A stretch of 64,000 bases of DNA from Sphingomonadaceae bacterium (GCA_009926135.1 RFPL01000008.1:1-64000), one strand, 5' to 3'; shown: positions 26,359 to 35,727, counted from the stretch's first letter. Numbers and translations: made by a program. The notes: generated from the sequence alone by a model not told the origin.

Positions 26359-26999
26359 TGAAGACCCGGGACCGCATCGTCGCCACCGCGCTGAACCTGT
26401 TCAACGAAGCGGGCTATGGCGCGGTGACGACCGCACTGCTGGCCGAGCGGCTGGGCATGGCCGAGGGTAACCTGTGGTACCACTTCAAGACCAAGCGCGC
26501 GCTGCTCGATGCGATTGGGGAGCGCTTTGCCGCCAGCATCACGGCGCGACTGGCGCTGGTCCCGACCAGCGATCCGGTTGCCAGCTATGCCCGGCTGCTG
26601 CGGGCGATGATGGCCGAGTTCCGCGACTTCCGCTTTCTCTACCGCGACCAGCCGGCCTATGGTGACCACGCAGCGGTAATTGCGCAAAACGCCCCGCACT
26701 GGACCCGCCAGACCTTCGCCCAGATCGAAGCGCACCTCGGCGCGCTGGTCGACGCGGGCTTGCTCGACCTGCCGCGCGAACGGCTGCGCGATCTGGCCAG
26801 CAACGCCACGATCCTGCTGCGTTACGGGCTGGAGCATCAGCGCGAACTGGGCACAGCGACGGCCAGCGGCACGGGGGCGGTCCACCGCACGCTGCTGCGG
26901 CACCTGACCCTGTTCGAACACGCCCTTGCTCCTGCCGCTGCGGCCGATCTCAAGGCGGCGATCGAGCGGATCGAGGCCGAGGCGCCGCTCGCAGCTTAG
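26358..26999 (+). CDS. TetR family transcriptional regulator of the CYP153 unit
   Basis: The 213-residue protein has an N-terminal TetR helix-turn-helix (ATALNLFNEAGYGAVTTALL, then GMAEGNLWYHFKTKRALL). The C-terminal part is the ligand-binding region, of a type annotated as bacterial transcriptional repressor (TetR_C). The start codon overlaps the P450 stop by one base, so its level follows that of the P450, consistent with a self-limiting repressor acting on the inverted repeat upstream. The ligand could be an alkane or its oxidation product; that is inference. Confidence 0.85.
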   Translation: MKTRDRIVATALNLFNEAGYGAVTTALLAERLGMAEGNLWYHFKTKRALLDAIGERFAASITARLALVPTSDPVASYARLLRAMMAEFRDFRFLYRDQPAYGDHAAVIAQNAPHWTRQTFAQIEAHLGALVDAGLLDLPRERLRDLASNATILLRYGLEHQRELGTATASGTGAVHRTLLRHLTLFEHALAPAAAADLKAAIERIEAEAPLAA

Positions 27000-27081
27000 C
27001 TCAGCTCAGCCCGATTGCACCTTGCCAAGGCCGGAGGCGCGCCCCAACCTGCTGTGATCACCACGCATTTGGAGCGATTGC

Positions 27082-28047
27082 ATGACCACGCCGCAAGCCC
27101 CGATCGATTCCCCCTTTGGTTACCGCTCTACCGCGCTGGAAGTGATCGGCGGGATCGACCTGACGGGGAAGACGGCCTTCGTGACCGGCGGCTATTCCGG
27201 CCTCGGAACCGAAGTGGTCCGTGCGCTGGCCGCGGCTGGCGCAAGGGTGCTGGTGGGCGCACGGCGGCCAGACAAGGCGGCCGAGGACCTCGCCGAAGTC
27301 ACCGGCGCGGTCGAGATCGTCGAACTCGATCTGTCCGATCCCGCCTCGATCGATGCCTGCGCCGAGGAAGTGGCTCGCCGCACCGGGCAGCTCGATATCG
27401 TGATCAACAACGCCGCGATCATGGCCTGCCCGCTGGCCCGCGATGCGCGCGGCTATGAAAGCCAGTTTGCCACCAACCATCTCGGCCACTTCCAGCTGAC
27501 CGCGCGGATCTGGCCGCTTCTCAAAGCCGCGAACGGCGCGCGGTTGGTCTCGGTCTCCTCGATCGGGCATCGCCTGAATGGCCTGTCGATCGAAGATCCG
27601 AACTTCGAACACCGCGACTATGACAAGTGGCTGGCCTATGGTCAGGCCAAGTCAGCCAATGCGTTGTTTGCGCTGCAGCTCGACAAGCTGGGCGCTGCGC
27701 ACGGCGTGCGCGCCTTTGCGGTCCACCCCGGCGGGATCGTCACCCCGCTGCAGCGCCACCTGACGATGGAAGAGCAGAAAGCGATGGGCTGGTTTGATGA
27801 GGCCGGCACGGTCAACCCGATGTTCAAGAGCCCGGCAGAAGGCGCATCGACCTCGGTCTGGTGCGCCACGTCGCCGCTGCTCGATGGCATGGGCGGGGTC
27901 TATTGCGAGGATTGCAATATCGGCGCGCCGGTGGGCGATCCACCGCCGCGCGCCAGCGGGGTCTGGCCGCATATCCGCGACGAGTCCCTTGCCGCCGCGC
28001 TGTGGGACAAGTCCGAGGCGATGACCGGGGTGGTGTTCCGCCCGTGA
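27082..28047 (+). CDS. Short-chain dehydrogenase/reductase
   Basis: The 321-residue SDR has cofactor motif FVTGGYSGLGTEVVRAL, NNAAIMA, the catalytic Ser region VSVSSIGH and the YGQAKSAN Tyr-Lys pair. Its length and layout resemble retinol-dehydrogenase/oxidoreductase-type SDRs acting on lipophilic alcohols or ketones, so it could oxidise a product of the neighbouring P450; this is only context. GGAG lies 8 bases before the ATG. Its stop overlaps the GTG start of the next gene by four bases. Confidence 0.88.
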   Translation: MTTPQAPIDSPFGYRSTALEVIGGIDLTGKTAFVTGGYSGLGTEVVRALAAAGARVLVGARRPDKAAEDLAEVTGAVEIVELDLSDPASIDACAEEVARRTGQLDIVINNAAIMACPLARDARGYESQFATNHLGHFQLTARIWPLLKAANGARLVSVSSIGHRLNGLSIEDPNFEHRDYDKWLAYGQAKSANALFALQLDKLGAAHGVRAFAVHPGGIVTPLQRHLTMEEQKAMGWFDEAGTVNPMFKSPAEGASTSVWCATSPLLDGMGGVYCEDCNIGAPVGDPPPRASGVWPHIRDESLAAALWDKSEAMTGVVFRP

Positions 28048-28460
28048 TCCGCACTATCCTGCGCTGGGTGCTGGCCTTGTTCTATGGCGCGGCAGGGGTG
28101 ATCCATCTGGCCCGCCCGGCCCCGTTCCTGACGATCATGCCGCCGTGGGTGCCGGCGCCCGAGCTGGTCGTGCAACTGACCGGGATCGCCGAGCTTGCGG
28201 GCGCGATCGGCCTGCTCCAGCCTTGGTCGCTACCCTTGCGCCGCGCGGCAGGCTGGGGGCTGGCCGCCTATGCTCTGTGCGTCTGGCCGGCCAATTTCCA
28301 GCATCTGCTAAACGACCTGGCGCGGCCCGGTGGCGGCCTGGGCCTAAGCTATCACGTCCCCCGCCTGGCCTTTCAGCCGGTGCTGATCTGGCTGGCGCTC
28401 TGGGTGTCTGCCGCAACCGACTGGCCGTGGGCGCGGCGCGGCGCTAGAGCCGGGGAATGA
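28044..28460 (+). CDS. DoxX-like small membrane protein
   Basis: The 138-residue protein starts with GTG at 28044, overlapping the SDR stop (GTGA). It has four hydrophobic helices, beginning ILRWVLALFYGAAGVIHLA, with ITGIAELAGAIGLLQPW-like spacing in the second helix (LTGIAELAGAIGLL) and WPANFQHLLND in the third loop, as in DoxX-like proteins of unknown role. Its own stop overlaps the next ATG by four bases, so SDR, DoxX-like and asparaginase genes form a tightly coupled trio. Confidence 0.75.
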   Translation: MIRTILRWVLALFYGAAGVIHLARPAPFLTIMPPWVPAPELVVQLTGIAELAGAIGLLQPWSLPLRRAAGWGLAAYALCVWPANFQHLLNDLARPGGGLGLSYHVPRLAFQPVLIWLALWVSAATDWPWARRGARAGE

Positions 28461-28948
28461 CTTCAGGCATTCTCGTCCTCACCACCGGCGGCACGATCGA
28501 CAAGAACTACTTCGACGCGCTGTCCGAATACCAGATCGTCGACAGCGGCATCCCGGCGCTGCTGGCCGAGGCGCGCGTCGCCCTGCCGTTTCGGCTAGTC
28601 GAACTGATGCGCAAGGACAGCCTCGAGCTATCCGAGGCCGACCGCGCCCTGATCGCGTCCGCGGCGCGCGAAGCACCGGAAAGCCGCATCGTCGTGACCC
28701 ACGGCACCGATACGATGACCGAGACTGCCAAGGTCCTGGCGGAGGCGGTGCCGGGCAAGACCATCTGCCTGACCGGCGCGCTATCGCCGGCCCGCTTTTC
28801 GGAAACCGATGCAAACTTCAACCTGGGCATGGCCTTCGCCGTGGTCCAGACCGCTGCCCCCGGCGTCTATATCGCCATGAGCGGACAGGTGTTTGACGGG
28901 CTGAAAGTGCGCAAGGACCGCGCGGCGGGGAAGTTCGTCGCGCTTTAG
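28457..28948 (+). CDS. Single-domain asparaginase-family protein
   Basis: The 163-residue protein contains the two asparaginase motifs LTTGGTIDKNY (with the nucleophile Thr) and VVTHGTDTMTETAKVL (Thr-Asp pair), so the N-terminal catalytic domain is present. Full asparaginases are about 330 residues with a second domain that this protein lacks. Short family members exist in alphaproteobacteria; activity on asparagine is not established. It is coupled to the preceding DoxX-like gene by an ATGA overlap and converges on the MFS gene with a 4-base overlap. Confidence 0.8.
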   Translation: MTSGILVLTTGGTIDKNYFDALSEYQIVDSGIPALLAEARVALPFRLVELMRKDSLELSEADRALIASAAREAPESRIVVTHGTDTMTETAKVLAEAVPGKTICLTGALSPARFSETDANFNLGMAFAVVQTAAPGVYIAMSGQVFDGLKVRKDRAAGKFVAL

Positions 28949-30189
28949 GCCGCGCGTTCCTCGAACTGCCGGATTGGCGGGATCGCCTTCCACCACCACA
29001 GCGCCCCCAGCGCCGGGACCAGCGCGGTGAGCGCAAAGGCATAGCCATAACCGCCGAGGTAATCGATCATCAGCCCGGTCAATATCGGCCCGATGATACC
29101 GGCAGCATTGCCAACCGCATTCTGCAACCCGATCCACACCCCGGCTGCCTTTGGCCCGGAGAACATCTGGCCAATCGCGAACAGGTTGGTCGAGGTCAGG
29201 CTGCTGGCCAGCCCCGCCAGCACCAGACAAGCCCCGACCTGCATGGGACCTTGTGCGAAATAGACCGAGCCGATCGCGACCGCCGCCAAGGCCTGGCCCG
29301 CGATCATCATGCCCCGGCGAACGCGCGCCTCATCGGCCCCGGCTTGGACCCAGCGGTCCGAGACATGGCCCATGACCAGCGCCATGATGCCCTGCACCGA
29401 AAAGCCCAGCGTGGTCAGCGCAGTCATTTCCGCGATCGAGAAACCGCGCGACTTGACCAGGTAGAGCGGCAGCCAGGTCAGCAGGAAATAGAAGCCGTAA
29501 TTGGTGCAGAAATGCCCCACCCCCATCAGCCAGACTGCCGGCACGCGCATGATGGTGCGCAGCGGCACGGGATCGACCACGGGCACGCTCATCGAGCGGG
29601 TGCGCAGCGGCGCGGCGACGAAGTGCCAGGGCACCAGCCAGACCAGCGTGATCGCCCCGAAGATCCAGAAGATCGGTCGCCAGCCCATTTCCTCCAGGAT
29701 CAGCCCGCCGGTCAGCGTGCCCACCGCCGGCCCGAAGGCCAGCGCGGCGGCGACCATGGCATTGGCCAGCCCGCGGTTGGTGGCCGGCACCTCGGCGGCA
29801 AAGATCTTCGAGCTGCCAGGGAAGGCAATGCTCTCTCCCAGCCCCAGGATCAGCCGCAGCACGATCAGCAGGACGATGCCGTGAACGAAGCCCATCAGCA
29901 GTGTCGCCACGGCCCACAGCGCAATCCCCCCGGCGAACAGGCGGTACACGCAGTAGCGATCGCACAGCCAGCCGACGAACAGGCAGAGCGGCGCATAGAC
30001 CCAGAAGAAGGCGGAGACCGCCGTGCCGAAGCCGGTGGCGGACAGCCCCAGTTCGGCCTTCATCAGCGGTGCGGCAATGCCGATGGCGCCGCGATCGACA
30101 TAATTGAGCAGGACCGACAGCGCGATCAGCACCACCAGCCAGCCAAGCCTTGCCGAACTGATCCGGCTGCCTTGCGCGATCGTTGCCAT
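28945..30189 (-). CDS. MFS transporter, anion:cation symporter (ACS) type
   Basis: The 414-residue protein has twelve hydrophobic segments and the ACS-family features LNYVDRGAIGIAAPLMKAEL near the start, GWLCDRYCVYRLFAGG in loop 2-3 and LGLGESIAFPGSSKIFAAEV in helix 4-5. This group imports organic anions such as hexuronates, phthalate or short acids. The ATG at 30189 is preceded by GGGGGGTGATG and removes seven unsupported codons. Its 3' end overlaps the asparaginase gene by four bases. Confidence 0.83.
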   Translation of the reverse strand: MATIAQGSRISSARLGWLVVLIALSVLLNYVDRGAIGIAAPLMKAELGLSATGFGTAVSAFFWVYAPLCLFVGWLCDRYCVYRLFAGGIALWAVATLLMGFVHGIVLLIVLRLILGLGESIAFPGSSKIFAAEVPATNRGLANAMVAAALAFGPAVGTLTGGLILEEMGWRPIFWIFGAITLVWLVPWHFVAAPLRTRSMSVPVVDPVPLRTIMRVPAVWLMGVGHFCTNYGFYFLLTWLPLYLVKSRGFSIAEMTALTTLGFSVQGIMALVMGHVSDRWVQAGADEARVRRGMMIAGQALAAVAIGSVYFAQGPMQVGACLVLAGLASSLTSTNLFAIGQMFSGPKAAGVWIGLQNAVGNAAGIIGPILTGLMIDYLGGYGYAFALTALVPALGALWWWKAIPPIRQFEERAA

Positions 30190-30305
30190 GTCATCACCCC
30201 CCGGTTGCACGGAAAGCTATCAGCAAATGCGCGGCTGGCGAGGGAAAACTGGTGGCGGCCAGCTGCCCGGGACGAATAGCCAGAACGCCGGGGATGCTGC
30301 GCCCT

Positions 30306-31520
30306 TCAGAGCAGCCGCGGTGCGCCCGGGTCGAGGCCAAGGACATCAATCACCTCGGGCAGCCTGGTCTTGAGCTTGAAAAATCCGGCCGTCGCCCGGG
30401 GCCAAAGCAGTTCGTCCCAGGGCCGGCGCAACTGAATTAGCCGCGCGCCCTTCACCGTGAGGCGGGCTTCAACTGCACGCAGTTGCGCGGCGATCATGCC
30501 TACCGGGGCTTGGCTGGTCACGACAACAGAAAGGCCCTGCCCATTCAGCCAGGCGGGCAGGTCTTCGGCTGCGACCATGGAGCAGGGCACACCGAAATGC
30601 ATTGTCGCCCGGGTCGCTGCATCATCAAGCGCGCCTTCCGAGAACCGCGCTGCCGGGCTGCCCGGTGCAGCGACTGTCGCGCTTGGCAGTATGGCGATCG
30701 CCCTGACCTCGCCGACCAGCGCCCAGCTTTCCGGGTGCAGGTCTTCCTCGGTCAGCAGGAGCGCGCAAGGGCCGACCGGCTGCCGTTCGGCCGGGGATAG
30801 CGGGGTGACCGGCAGGGCCCGCGGTGCTTCATCCAGCGGCGTTGCGGTCTCGTTTAGCTGCCCGTAGGGCGCAAACCGCCCGGCCGTGTTGCGGTCAATG
30901 TTCTCGGCCCGCGCGAGATAGTGCTTGCCCGGCGTGTGCAGCCCCGCGACCCAGCGCCACGACAGCGTGTTGGATGCTGGATCGGCATCGAGCAGGTGCT
31001 GGTAGAAGAAGTCCGCGCCCAATTGCCACGGCAGGCCAAGGGTAAAGATCCAGATGCTGGCGAACCACATCCGCGCGTGATTGTGCAGCCAGCCAAGGTC
31101 GCGCAGCTCCGCCACCCAGGCATCGAAACAGGCAATCCCGGTCTCGCCAGCAGCGGCGCGCTGGTAACGCCGACTAAGATGGCCGTCCCGATCAAGCTCT
31201 GCCTTGAGCGCGCCCTGCTCGGCATTGAACCGCTCAAGCTGGTCGGGGCGCAGCTCCAGCCAGCCCTTCCAGTAGGTTCGCCAGGCCACCTCCTGGATGA
31301 ACTTCTCGGCGGCTGCCGCGCTGTGGCGCGACAGGACCGCCGCCACCACTTCTTCCTCAGTAATCAGGCGGCGGCGCAACCAGGGCGAAAGCGCCGAGAC
31401 GTTCGAGCGGTCCTGCGGCCCGAGATCGAGATTGCGCCGCTCGGCATAGGCGCGGCCAGCATCCGGCAGGAAAGCAGCAAGCCGGGCGAGACCAGCAGCA
31501 CGGGTCGGGATCCATTCCAT
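30306..31520 (-). CDS. Photolyase/cryptochrome-like protein with FAD domain first (domain-permuted)
   Basis: The 404-residue protein begins at once with the photolyase FAD-binding domain: NVSALSPWLRRRLITEEEV (about 40-58), FIQEVAWRTYWKGWLEL (74-90), GWLHNHARMWFASIW (143-157) and DADPASNTLSWRWVAGLHT (178-196). Canonical photolyases carry an alpha/beta antenna domain before this. Here an alpha/beta-like region instead follows the FAD domain (about 250-395: CALLLTEEDL, VRAIAILPS, LSVVVTS, and RRPWDELLWPRATAGFFKLK). Flavin binding is likely; DNA repair or light sensing is unproven. Confidence 0.75.
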   Translation of the reverse strand: MEWIPTRAAGLARLAAFLPDAGRAYAERRNLDLGPQDRSNVSALSPWLRRRLITEEEVVAAVLSRHSAAAAEKFIQEVAWRTYWKGWLELRPDQLERFNAEQGALKAELDRDGHLSRRYQRAAAGETGIACFDAWVAELRDLGWLHNHARMWFASIWIFTLGLPWQLGADFFYQHLLDADPASNTLSWRWVAGLHTPGKHYLARAENIDRNTAGRFAPYGQLNETATPLDEAPRALPVTPLSPAERQPVGPCALLLTEEDLHPESWALVGEVRAIAILPSATVAAPGSPAARFSEGALDDAATRATMHFGVPCSMVAAEDLPAWLNGQGLSVVVTSQAPVGMIAAQLRAVEARLTVKGARLIQLRRPWDELLWPRATAGFFKLKTRLPEVIDVLGLDPGAPRLL

Positions 31521-31588
31521 CAGCCGCCGCTAGGCGCGGCGCAGCCTGTCGTCAGCCCGGTCTTTGGACCCGTGCCGCCGCTAGTGGC

Positions 31589-33148
31589 TCATTCCCACTC
31601 AATCGTCCCCGGCGGCTTGGACGTATAGTCATAGACCACGCGATTGATGCCCTTGACCTCGTTGATGATCCGGGTCGCGACGCGGCTGAGGAAGGCGGCG
31701 TCGAAGGGATAGATATCCGCGGTCATGCCATCGGTGCTGGTCACGGCGCGCAGGGCGCAGACGTTGTCATAGGTCCGGCCATCGCCCATCACGCCCACGG
31801 TCTTGACCGGCAGCAGCACGGCGAAGGCCTGCCAGATCGCATCGTAAAGCCCAGCGTTGCGGATTTCCTCAAGGTAGATCGCATCGGCCTTGCGCAGGAC
31901 GTCGCAGCGCTCGCGCGTCACTTCGCCGGGGATGCGGATCGCCAGGCCCGGCCCAGGGAAGGGATGCCGGCCAACGAAGATCTCGGGCAGGCCCAGTTCG
32001 CGGCCCAGTTCGCGGACTTCGTCCTTGAACAGTTCGCGCAAGGGTTCGACCAGTTGCATGTTCATGCGTTCGGGCAGGCCACCAACGTTGTGGTGGCTCT
32101 TGATCGTGACCGAAGGCCCGCCGGTGAAAGAGACAGACTCGATCACATCCGGGTAGAGCGTGCCCTGGGCCAGGAAGTCCGCCCCGCCGACCTGCTTGGC
32201 CTCCGCCTCGAACACGTCGATGAAGGTCTTGCCGATGAACTTGCGCTTGGCTTCCGGGTCAGTCACCCCGGCCAGACCGCCGAGGAACAGCGCCGAGACG
32301 TCCTTGTGGACCAGCGGAATGTTGTAATGGCCGCGGAACAACGAAACGACCTGGTCGGCCTCACCCAGCCGCATCAGCCCGTGATCGACGAAGACGCAGG
32401 TCAGCTGTTCGCCGATTGCTTCGTGGATCAGCACGGCGGCGACCGCAGAGTCCACACCGCCCGACAGGCCGCAGATCACCTTGCCGCTGCCGACCTGGGC
32501 GCGGATTTCGGCGATCTTGGTCTTGCGGAACTCGGCCATGGTCCAGTCCCCGGCCAGCCCGCAGACGTGGCGGACGAAGTTCTTGAGCAGCTTGGCTCCG
32601 TCCGGCGTGTGGACCACCTCGGGGTGGAACTGCATCGCGTAGATGCGCTTCTCGTCATTGGCGATCACCGCATAGGGCGCGCCGGAACTGGCCGCTACCG
32701 GGCGGAAGCCGGGAGCCAGCGCGGTGACCTTGTCGCCGTGGCTCATCCACACCTGGTGCGTCTCGCCCTCGGACCAGAGGCCGTCGAACAGCACGCAGCG
32801 ATCGGAAATGTCGATGAAGGCGCGGCCGAATTCGCCGCTGTCACCCAGCTGCACTTCGCCGCCCAGCTGGTGCATCAGCGCCTGCTGGCCATAGCAGATC
32901 GCCATGATCGGCAGGCCACTTTCCAGGATCTCCTCTGGAATGCGCGGGCCGTTCTCATCCAGCACCGAGGCCGGCCCGCCCGAGAGGATGATCCCCTTGG
33001 GCTTCATCCGCTGAAACGCGGCGGCGGCGCTGCTGAACGGGGCGATTTCGGAATAGACCCCGGCCTCGCGCACGCGGCGCGCGATCAGCTGGGTAACCTG
33101 GCTGCCGAAATCGACGATCAGGATCGAATCTGAAGGCTGGATGCTCAT
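31589..33148 (-). CDS. guaA: GMP synthase (glutamine-hydrolysing)
   Basis: The 519-residue enzyme converts XMP to GMP. The class I amidotransferase domain has its nucleophile in [16 protein letters not shown] and the His/Glu pair in [10 protein letters not shown]. The ATP pyrophosphatase domain has the P-loop [15 protein letters not shown], and the C-terminus ends in the conserved [18 protein letters not shown]. The start [18 protein letters not shown] is the normal one; the 39-codon extension is rejected. It stands alone, about 70 bases upstream of the photolyase-like gene. Confidence 0.97.
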   Translation of the reverse strand: MSIQPSDSILIVDFGSQVTQLIARRVREAGVYSEIAPFSSAAAAFQRMKPKGIILSGGPASVLDENGPRIPEEILESGLPIMAICYGQQALMHQLGGEVQLGDSGEFGRAFIDISDRCVLFDGLWSEGETHQVWMSHGDKVTALAPGFRPVAASSGAPYAVIANDEKRIYAMQFHPEVVHTPDGAKLLKNFVRHVCGLAGDWTMAEFRKTKIAEIRAQVGSGKVICGLSGGVDSAVAAVLIHEAIGEQLTCVFVDHGLMRLGEADQVVSLFRGHYNIPLVHKDVSALFLGGLAGVTDPEAKRKFIGKTFIDVFEAEAKQVGGADFLAQGTLYPDVIESVSFTGGPSVTIKSHHNVGGLPERMNMQLVEPLRELFKDEVRELGRELGLPEIFVGRHPFPGPGLAIRIPGEVTRERCDVLRKADAIYLEEIRNAGLYDAIWQAFAVLLPVKTVGVMGDGRTYDNVCALRAVTSTDGMTADIYPFDAAFLSRVATRIINEVKGINRVVYDYTSKPPGTIEWE

Positions 33149-33459
33149 GGCTGGCCGATAAGGAAGCCGGGCCAAGGTGGCAAGCGCGGCGGGTAAGCAA
33201 TCCCCTTTCGTCCCAGCCTCAGGTTGGCCAGGACTGCGCCATCGTTCTGGTTGAAATGTAGTCAATCAGTGGCAAGGCGGCGAGTAGCACAGCTTTCACC
33301 GTGCGGAGCCTGGCGGTGTCACCAGGCCGATCAGCGGCACGACGAAAGCTTCGCTGGTTCATTCCAGTTGCAAATCATTCGCGCCTTAATAACCTCTATC
33401 GTCACACACTAAGATAGACTTTTGATGCATATCGTCGGGCTGACAGTAGGGGTAGAAAC
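33149..33459. other. 311-bp intergenic stretch, no gene seen
   Basis: It separates guaA from a divergent lipoprotein gene and should hold both promoters. Composition drops towards its right end (AATAACCTCTATCGTCACAC and following). No RNA gene or strong hairpin was recognised. Confidence 0.5.
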
Positions 33460-34155
33460 ATGATGGCGCGGCGAACGGTACTGGCGGCATTTACACTGGG
33501 CATGTCGACGCTGCTCGCCAGCTGCAGGAGTAAGTCGGCACCGCGTTACCGTTTCAAGATGACGATTGAAATCGAGACGCCCCAAGGTTTGAAGCGCGGT
33601 TCATCGAGCTATGAGGTGACCGCCCGCAACAGGTTTGGGTTGGATCCAAGCGGGACTGTCCGTGAGTGGACCGTCGAAGGTCAAGCCGTCATTGTCGATC
33701 TTGCACCTGAAAAGTCGGTTGTGGCGCTACTCAAGACAGTCAACCTCGCAGGGCATGACGACCTTGCCTTCACTTCGATGTCGGCGCTCGATCCACTATT
33801 CAACTACGACTACGTTGAGAGTGCCGAAAGGATCGCTGGCGGGGATGGGATCAGATCACAGGCCTTGGTTGACCCGTCAAACTATCCGCTGATGGTGACC
33901 TTTCGAAACCTGGAGGAGCCAGCATCAATCGTCCGGCTGGCTGCGGATAACCTAGCACAGGAATTCGGGCCCGGCGTCCATCTGAAGCGGGTTCTCGTCG
34001 AACTGACCGAAGAGCCGGTAACCAGAGGCATTGAACAGAAGCTGCCATGGCTCCCTGCGGTTTATCAGATGCTACGGGGCACCAGCTTCCATCCTGAAGG
34101 AATTCCGGTCGGCGACTTCAAGGGTCTGTTTTCGACGCAGCTGCCCCCGCAGTAA
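33460..34155 (+). CDS. Putative lipoprotein of unknown function
   Basis: The 231-residue protein has an Arg-rich N-terminus (MMARRTVLAAF), a hydrophobic core and a lipobox LLASC with the Cys near residue 22. The mature chain starts with a strand-rich part (YRFKMTIEIETPQGLKRGSS) and ends with a Leu/Pro-containing region. The strand pattern resembles sphingomonad lipoproteins of unknown role. Its base composition is lower in GC than guaA and the ligase on either side, suggesting a later arrival. AGGGG precedes the start; ATG at 33463 is an alternative. Confidence 0.6.
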   Translation: MMARRTVLAAFTLGMSTLLASCRSKSAPRYRFKMTIEIETPQGLKRGSSSYEVTARNRFGLDPSGTVREWTVEGQAVIVDLAPEKSVVALLKTVNLAGHDDLAFTSMSALDPLFNYDYVESAERIAGGDGIRSQALVDPSNYPLMVTFRNLEEPASIVRLAADNLAQEFGPGVHLKRVLVELTEEPVTRGIEQKLPWLPAVYQMLRGTSFHPEGIPVGDFKGLFSTQLPPQ

Positions 34156-34179
34156 GGAAAGAATGCCTTGAAGCTTGGC

Positions 34180-35727
34180 CTAACGCGGCCTCACCGGCAC
34201 CAGTTCGCGCAAGTCGGTCTTGAGCAGCTTGCCGATGTGGCTGCGCGGCATTTCGTCGATCGGATAGAGTTCGGCAACGCGCTGGGTCTTGCCGAGGCGG
34301 CTGTTGGCGATGGTCCGGATGTCTTCGAGCGCGTCCTCGCCGACGCCCGGCTTCAACACGACGAAGCCGACCGGGGTTTCGCCCCACTTTTCCGATTGCA
34401 CGCCCACGACGGCGGCTTCCACCACGCGCTCGTCCTTGGCCAGTTCGCCTTCCAGGTCTACGGGGAAGATGTTGAACCCGCCCGAGATGATCACGTCCTT
34501 GGTCCGCCCGACCAGTTCGACAAAGCCATCGGAATCGACGCGCCCGACATCGCCCATCCGCTGCCAGACCGAGCCGTCCTCGGGATCGATCCAATAGCCT
34601 TCGCGGGTCTTTTCGGGCTGGTTCTTGTAGCCCAGCATCATCGTCGGGCTCTTGCCGACCAGTTCGCCGGGCGTGCCGGGCGGCACTTCCTTCAGGTTCT
34701 CGTCCAGTACCTTCAGGAAATGCCCCGGCGCCGGTTTGCCGACGGTGTGGAGCTTGTCCGGGTGTTCGTGGACCGGGAAGATGCAGGCCACCCCGCCCTC
34801 GGTCATGCCATAGATCTCGATCAGCCCGCCCGGCATCCGCCTCAGCACTTCACCCTTGAGATCGGCCGGGAACGGCGCGCTGGTGCAATACTTCATCTTC
34901 ATCGAAGACAGGTCGTAATCGTCGAACCGGTCGAACTGCATCAGCCGGCGGTACTGGACCGGGACCAGCATGGTATGCGTGATGCGCTCGGCCTGGGCGC
35001 GCTCCAGCCACTTTTCGGTGTCGAACTTGCCCATCAGCGAGACATAGCCGCCCGAGTACATCGTCGGCAGGAACACGGCCATGGTAGTGTTGGAATAGAG
35101 CGGAGTCGAGGTGAGCGTGCGGCTGTCTGCGCCATAGTTGAGCGAGGCGCGGTAGGTCATCTGCCGCCAGCGCATCCCGTGGCTGTGGACGATACCCTTG
35201 GGAATGCCGGTGGTGCCCGACGAATAGATGATGTTGAGCGGGTCGCTGTCGTCCGGCTCGAATGGGGCAGCCTTGGTCCCTTCCGGCGCCATGAACTGCT
35301 CCAGCTCTTCATCCAGCACGATCTGGTTGGCCACCGGCAGCGTGAAACCTCCCAGCTCGGTCAACTTCGCGCGGTCAATGAACAGGTGGATCGCACCCGA
35401 ATCCTTCGCCATCCCGGCCAGCTGTTCGGGGCTGGCGCTGGTGGTCAGCGGCGCGGCGCAGCCGCCCGCCCGGATCGCGGCAAGGTAGATCAGCGCGTAA
35501 TTCACGGTGGTCGTGCCAAGGATCGCGACCGCCTGGCCGCGCTGCAAGCCATCGGCCTGCAGCCGCGCGGCAATCCGCTCCACCCGCTCGGCCGTCTCGC
35601 GCCAGGACAGGGTTACCACGCCATCATACAGCGCCGGCGCATCGCCGCGATATTCCCCCCAGGCGGCAATCAGGCCGGGAAAAGATCCGAAGGGCTGGTC
35701 AAGCAGCAGGGCGGGATCGGCGGTCAT
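34180..35727 (-). CDS. AMP-binding acyl-CoA synthetase (class I adenylate-forming)
   Basis: The 515-residue enzyme has the ATP-binding P-loop NIIYSSGTTGIPKGIVHSH, the A5 block YGMTEGG, the hinge region RMGDVGRVDSDGFVELVGRTKD and the C-terminal catalytic Lys block near RSHIGKLLKTDLRE. It activates a carboxylic acid as the acyl-adenylate and acyl-CoA; the chain type is unclear. Start ATG at 35727. A 19-bp palindrome lies 106 bases upstream in the divergent spacer shared with a small peptide gene, a likely control site. Confidence 0.9.
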   Translation of the reverse strand: MTADPALLLDQPFGSFPGLIAAWGEYRGDAPALYDGVVTLSWRETAERVERIAARLQADGLQRGQAVAILGTTTVNYALIYLAAIRAGGCAAPLTTSASPEQLAGMAKDSGAIHLFIDRAKLTELGGFTLPVANQIVLDEELEQFMAPEGTKAAPFEPDDSDPLNIIYSSGTTGIPKGIVHSHGMRWRQMTYRASLNYGADSRTLTSTPLYSNTTMAVFLPTMYSGGYVSLMGKFDTEKWLERAQAERITHTMLVPVQYRRLMQFDRFDDYDLSSMKMKYCTSAPFPADLKGEVLRRMPGGLIEIYGMTEGGVACIFPVHEHPDKLHTVGKPAPGHFLKVLDENLKEVPPGTPGELVGKSPTMMLGYKNQPEKTREGYWIDPEDGSVWQRMGDVGRVDSDGFVELVGRTKDVIISGGFNIFPVDLEGELAKDERVVEAAVVGVQSEKWGETPVGFVVLKPGVGEDALEDIRTIANSRLGKTQRVAELYPIDEMPRSHIGKLLKTDLRELVPVRPR

